Source: Pyrinomonadaceae bacterium (GTDB lineage: Bacteria; Acidobacteriota; Blastocatellia; Pyrinomonadales; Pyrinomonadaceae). Taken from it: a stretch of DNA of 7,606 nucleotides. The notes beneath the pieces were generated by a model, which worked only from the letters and a program-made list of their open reading frames with translations, made no database searches and was not told where the DNA came from. The stretch is from NCBI GenBank assembly GCA_014379795.1, contig JACMLC010000524.1, forward strand, positions 1-7,606, written 5' to 3'. Positions 5,132-7,606 of this stretch are shown piece by piece. A program made the translations under genes and the position numbers. Positions within the stretch are counted from its first letter, which is position 1. Each line of letters starts with the position of its first letter.

Positions 5132-6358
5132 TCATTCAGCCTTGTCCGGCAGCGGCGCGACGGCGACAAAATCTTCGGCAAAGCGTCGCGCGTAATTGTC
5201 CAGCAGTTCTTTGACGCGCGCGAGTTCCGGCGAGCGGACGACGAGACCGACGTGATGCCGCTTCTTGACGCGATAGACAATCTCTGCGTCCGCGTAGGTC
5301 GAGGTGTCTGGATATTCCTGCCGCGCCAGCGAGAGCGCGATGCCGCCATACTCGCGGCGCGTGGGCGGCAGCTCGTACACGCCATCGGCTCCGGCGATTT
5401 CAAGGTTAGCCCACTCGCGCCAGATGTTGACGCCGCTTGAGGCTTCGAGGACTTCCGCGATGTAGGCTCCGCCGACGCGCGCGGCGATTTCGAGAAAGTA
5501 GAAACGCCCGTCTTCGCGTCCCTTGATAAATTCGGCATGAGCCGCGCCGCGCTCAAGTCCCAGTTCAGTCACCAGCCTCTGATTAAAATCGAGCAGCTCT
5601 TTCTGCTCTTCCGAATCGTGCTCAAGCGTGTGCGAGAGAAAGACGCCGCCGCCCTGCGCCACATCCATCGGCGGGCGACCGTAGCCGTTGGCTCCCGCGA
5701 AAATGACTTTGCCGTTTTCAATCAGCGAGTCTACGTGAAAGACATCACCCGGCACGAAGCGTTCGAGCAGGAAAAAGGACGAACGCTCGCGCAAAGGTTC
5801 GCGCCGGTCTAGCTCGTCAATCGCCCGCCAGACCTGTTCGGAATGTTCCATCTTCTTGATGCCCATGGCGGACACATCCGAGCGCGGCTTCATCACCCAC
5901 GGGGGCTGTATGCTCTCCATGAAATAACGCAGGGCATCGTAATTGAGCACATGCACAAAATCCGGGACGGGCAATCCGGCGGCCTGCGCCACGCCGCGCA
6001 TCGCCAGCTTGTCGCGAAAGATGCGCGCCTCTGCGCTGGTCATTCCGTCAAGGCGCAGGTGCTCGCGCATCAATCCGGCATTGACGACATCGAATTCTTC
6101 GAGCGCGACGAGGCGGTCAATCTTTCTGTGTCGCGCAATCTGCGTGACCGTATGGACGCAGAGTTCGGGGCTGGCTTCGTCGGGCACAGAGATGATGTCG
6201 TCAAGACACTCGCGCGGCCAGTCTTCATACAAATATTTTTCTTTGGTCACGAGCAGGACGCGGCACCCTTGCCGCTTGCACTCACGCATAAAGTCGCCGC
6301 CTTTGAAATAGCTGGCGAGACAGACGACGCTCAAGCCAAGCGCTTGTGTGTCAGCCAT
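5132..6358 (-). CDS. ATP-grasp superfamily ligase, substrate unknown
   Basis: This 408-residue protein has an N-terminal Rossmann-like pre-ATP-grasp domain (about 8-100; LSVVCLASYFKGGDFMREC) and an ATP-grasp fold (about 110-320). Visible signatures are RDKLAMRGVAQAAGLPVPDF (115-134), the ATP-binding Lys157 in WVMKPRSDVSAMG, hinge and adenine-site ERFVPGD (199-205), and the metal-binding pair Glu276 (AHAEF) and Glu290 with Arg294 (FLEIAARVGG). Such enzymes activate a carboxylate as acyl phosphate and join it to an amine or thiol. The overall pattern is close to the biotin-carboxylase / PurK / amino-acid ligase group, but I cannot name the substrate. The C-terminal 80 residues resemble the small cap domain of that group. 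The frame is open to an ATG at 6463, but AAAGGAG (complement of 6368-6374) sits nine bases before the ATG at 6358, and the domain begins there, so the shorter form is used. Confidence 0.82.
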   Translation of the reverse strand: MADTQALGLSVVCLASYFKGGDFMRECKRQGCRVLLVTKEKYLYEDWPRECLDDIISVPDEASPELCVHTVTQIARHRKIDRLVALEEFDVVNAGLMREHLRLDGMTSAEARIFRDKLAMRGVAQAAGLPVPDFVHVLNYDALRYFMESIQPPWVMKPRSDVSAMGIKKMEHSEQVWRAIDELDRREPLRERSSFFLLERFVPGDVFHVDSLIENGKVIFAGANGYGRPPMDVAQGGGVFLSHTLEHDSEEQKELLDFNQRLVTELGLERGAAHAEFIKGREDGRFYFLEIAARVGGAYIAEVLEASSGVNIWREWANLEIAGADGVYELPPTRREYGGIALSLARQEYPDTSTYADAEIVYRVKKRHHVGLVVRSPELARVKELLDNYARRFAEDFVAVAPLPDKAE

Positions 6359-6554
6359 TGGGGATGCTCCTTTTAGGGAAGACGTAGCTGAATCAGGCTT
6401 CAGGCATGATACATCAACTTCGGGCGCAAGGGGTTCACAAAGCTTGCCTCGCGGATTAGTCAACGGCTAATATCTTTTCCTCGTCTTAAAATCGAGATTG
6501 ATGGTAAAAGCCTGCCATCTGCCAATCTTTTGTTAAAGGATAAAATTTTTTCAC
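6359..6554. other. Divergent intergenic region
   Basis: These 196 bases separate the divergent ATP-grasp and receptor genes and must hold both promoters. A plausible plus-strand pair is TTGCCT at 6444-6449 and TAATAT at 6468-6473 with an 18-base spacer. On the minus strand, TATCAT (complement of 6406-6411) is a weak -10 candidate without a good -35. The AT-rich stretch 6484-6553 forms the receptor leader. No inverted repeat or riboswitch is recognisable. Confidence 0.4.
6368..6374 (-). promoter_or_regulatory. Ribosome binding site deciding the ATP-grasp start
   Basis: The minus strand reads AAAGGAG here, nine bases before the ATG at 6358. The earlier in-frame ATG at 6463 would add 35 residues without domain similarity, so this site favours the shorter protein. 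Confidence 0.7.
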
Positions 6555-7606
6555 ATGCAATCATCTAAGCTTATCGCCGCGTGTCTTGCGCTGTGTTGTG
6601 CGTTTCTGGCCTTGAGCGTTCAAGCGCAACAATCCGCGACGGCCAATCTGAGTGGCCGCGTCATGGATCAAAACGGAGCTATGATTCCCGGAGCGCAGGT
6701 CAGCGTGACGCACCAAGAGACGGGCGCAGAGCGTGTGACCGTGACTAATCATGAAGGAGTTTATGCGGTCACGAATCTGCCTCCGGGCGAATATGACGTG
6801 AGGGTTCAGGCAAAAGGATTTGATACCAAAATTTCCCAATCGCCCATCACATTGCAAGTCGGCCAGAGCGTGACGCTCGACGTTTCGCTCTCAATCGGTG
6901 TCAGAGAAGTTATTGATCTGGTTGGCACAGTGCCGCTCGTAGATACGCTCAAGTCCAAAGTGGATTCTGTGATTGATAAGCGCCAGATTGAAAATTTGCC
7001 GCTCAATGGTCGCAACTTTCTTGAGCTGGCGCTGCTCGCGCCCGGCAATTCGCCCGCGCCGAACTTTGACCCGACCAAAACCAATACGGTCTTGATTTCT
7101 TCAGCCGGACAACTCGGGCGCGGCGGCAACGTGACGATTGACGGAGCGGATAACAACGATGATGTGGTGGGCGGCACGTTGCAGAACGTCTCGCAGGATG
7201 CCGTGCAGGAATTTCAGATTGCGACCAATCGTTTTTCGGCAGAGCTTGGCCGCTCGGCTTCTTCGGTCATCAACGTCGTGACCAAGAGCGGGACGAACGA
7301 GTTTCACGGCTCAGCCTCTTTCTTTGAGCGCGACAGCAGCCTGCAAGCCTTGCCCGCGACCTTTGACCGCACGGGCGCGAATGAATTGCCGTTTGACCGC
7401 CAGCAATATTCCATCGCTCTCGGCGGGCCGATTATGAAGGACAGGCTTTTCTGGTTCGGCTCGTTCGAGTATCGCAATCAGGACGGCGCGGTGCTGGTCG
7501 GCACGCGCGATGTCGCAGCCCGGATTATCCGGCGCGGCTTTGCCGTCGCTCCGTTAAACGATTTGCTGGGCACGGCGCGTCTGGATTGGAATCATTCGAT
7601 ATATGA
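6555..7606 (+). CDS. TonB-dependent receptor, Oar-like, with carboxypeptidase-type regulatory domain (3' end outside window)
   Basis: The frame is open from the ATG at 6555 to the window edge (350 complete residues). Residues 1-24 are a signal peptide with cleavage after VQA. Residues about 29-115 form a beta-sandwich carboxypeptidase regulatory-like domain (ANLSGRVMDQNGAMIPGAQV, then EGVYAVTNLPPGEYDVRV). From about 130 comes the plug: IENLPLNGRNFLELALLAPG (145-164), NVTIDGADNNDD (192-203), AVQEFQIATNRFSAELGRS (216-234) and VVTKSGTNEFHGSASFFERD (241-260). The barrel begins with FDRQQYSIALGGPIMKDRLFWFGSFEYR. This order is the outer-membrane receptor type greatly expanded in Acidobacteriota, usually about 1000 residues or more, so most of the barrel is off-window. 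The transported substrate cannot be predicted. AAAGGA at 6535-6540 is 14 bases from the ATG, longer than usual, but no other in-frame start fits the signal peptide. Confidence 0.92.
   Translation, partial: MQSSKLIAACLALCCAFLALSVQAQQSATANLSGRVMDQNGAMIPGAQVSVTHQETGAERVTVTNHEGVYAVTNLPPGEYDVRVQAKGFDTKISQSPITLQVGQSVTLDVSLSIGVREVIDLVGTVPLVDTLKSKVDSVIDKRQIENLPLNGRNFLELALLAPGNSPAPNFDPTKTNTVLISSAGQLGRGGNVTIDGADNNDDVVGGTLQNVSQDAVQEFQIATNRFSAELGRSASSVINVVTKSGTNEFHGSASFFERDSSLQALPATFDRTGANELPFDRQQYSIALGGPIMKDRLFWFGSFEYRNQDGAVLVGTRDVAARIIRRGFAVAPLNDLLGTARLDWNHSIY

Noticed and set aside
4972..5556. Upstream continuation of the endonuclease frame, which would make a 600-residue protein overlapping the ATP-grasp gene
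   Set aside because: The extra 195 residues are low-complexity Ser/Arg/Pro-rich sequence antisense-like in composition, cover the 3' part of a well-supported gene on the same strand in another frame, and run through the intergenic repeat.
5843..6376. 177-residue plus-strand frame opposite the ATP-grasp gene
   Set aside because: Antisense shadow of conserved ATP-grasp sequence in a GC-rich gene; no recognisable domain.
6359..6463. 35-residue N-terminal extension of the ATP-grasp protein
   Set aside because: No domain similarity is visible and AAAGGAG is correctly placed for the ATG at 6358.

Overview
The window most likely comes from an Acidobacteriota-type genome, perhaps the Blastocatellia lineage. 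This is inferred from the Oar-like TonB-dependent receptor (carboxypeptidase-type regulatory domain followed by a plug with NLPLNGRNF), a pilin-like lipoprotein of a kind common in that phylum, moderately high GC with AT-rich intergenic spacers, and repeat-rich intergenic DNA. No rRNA, tRNA, CRISPR array, transposase or phage gene was seen.

Layout. The plus strand from 1 to 2865 carries the 3' end of a group 1 truncated haemoglobin (cut by the window edge), a membrane-anchored cupredoxin (four-helix DUF420-like domain fused to a type 1 copper domain), a second secreted cupredoxin clearly paralogous to the first, and an O-methyltransferase with its own extended -10 promoter. A perfect 31-bp inverted repeat at 2873-2947 separates this block from a convergent minus-strand block. 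Read in its own direction, the minus block is: ATP-grasp ligase (6358 to 5132), endonuclease/exonuclease/phosphatase-family hydrolase (4971 to 3754), an unrecognised 88-residue protein (3722 to 3456) and a pilin-like lipoprotein (3416 to 2961). A 196-base divergent spacer then leads to the start of a plus-strand TonB-dependent receptor, which runs off the right edge.

How the genes may work together. The first three genes are all haem or copper proteins, so a respiratory, O2 or NO-related role is a reasonable but unproven inference. The last three minus-strand genes are close enough (31 and 39 bases apart) to be one transcript, and a promoter-like sequence lies just before the endonuclease. 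No biochemical link between ATP-grasp, nuclease, small protein and pilin-like protein can be read from the sequence.

The most unusual feature is the intergenic DNA. Three gaps (275-394, 1175-1351, 4972-5131) each contain short A-rich units arranged as an inverted repeat, with a different unit in each (AAAAGGT, CGCAAAG, GCACAAA). The CGCAAAG element has mirror-symmetric unit spacing (9-15-9). I see no clear new defence or biosynthetic system; these repeats and the paired cupredoxins deserve a second look most.
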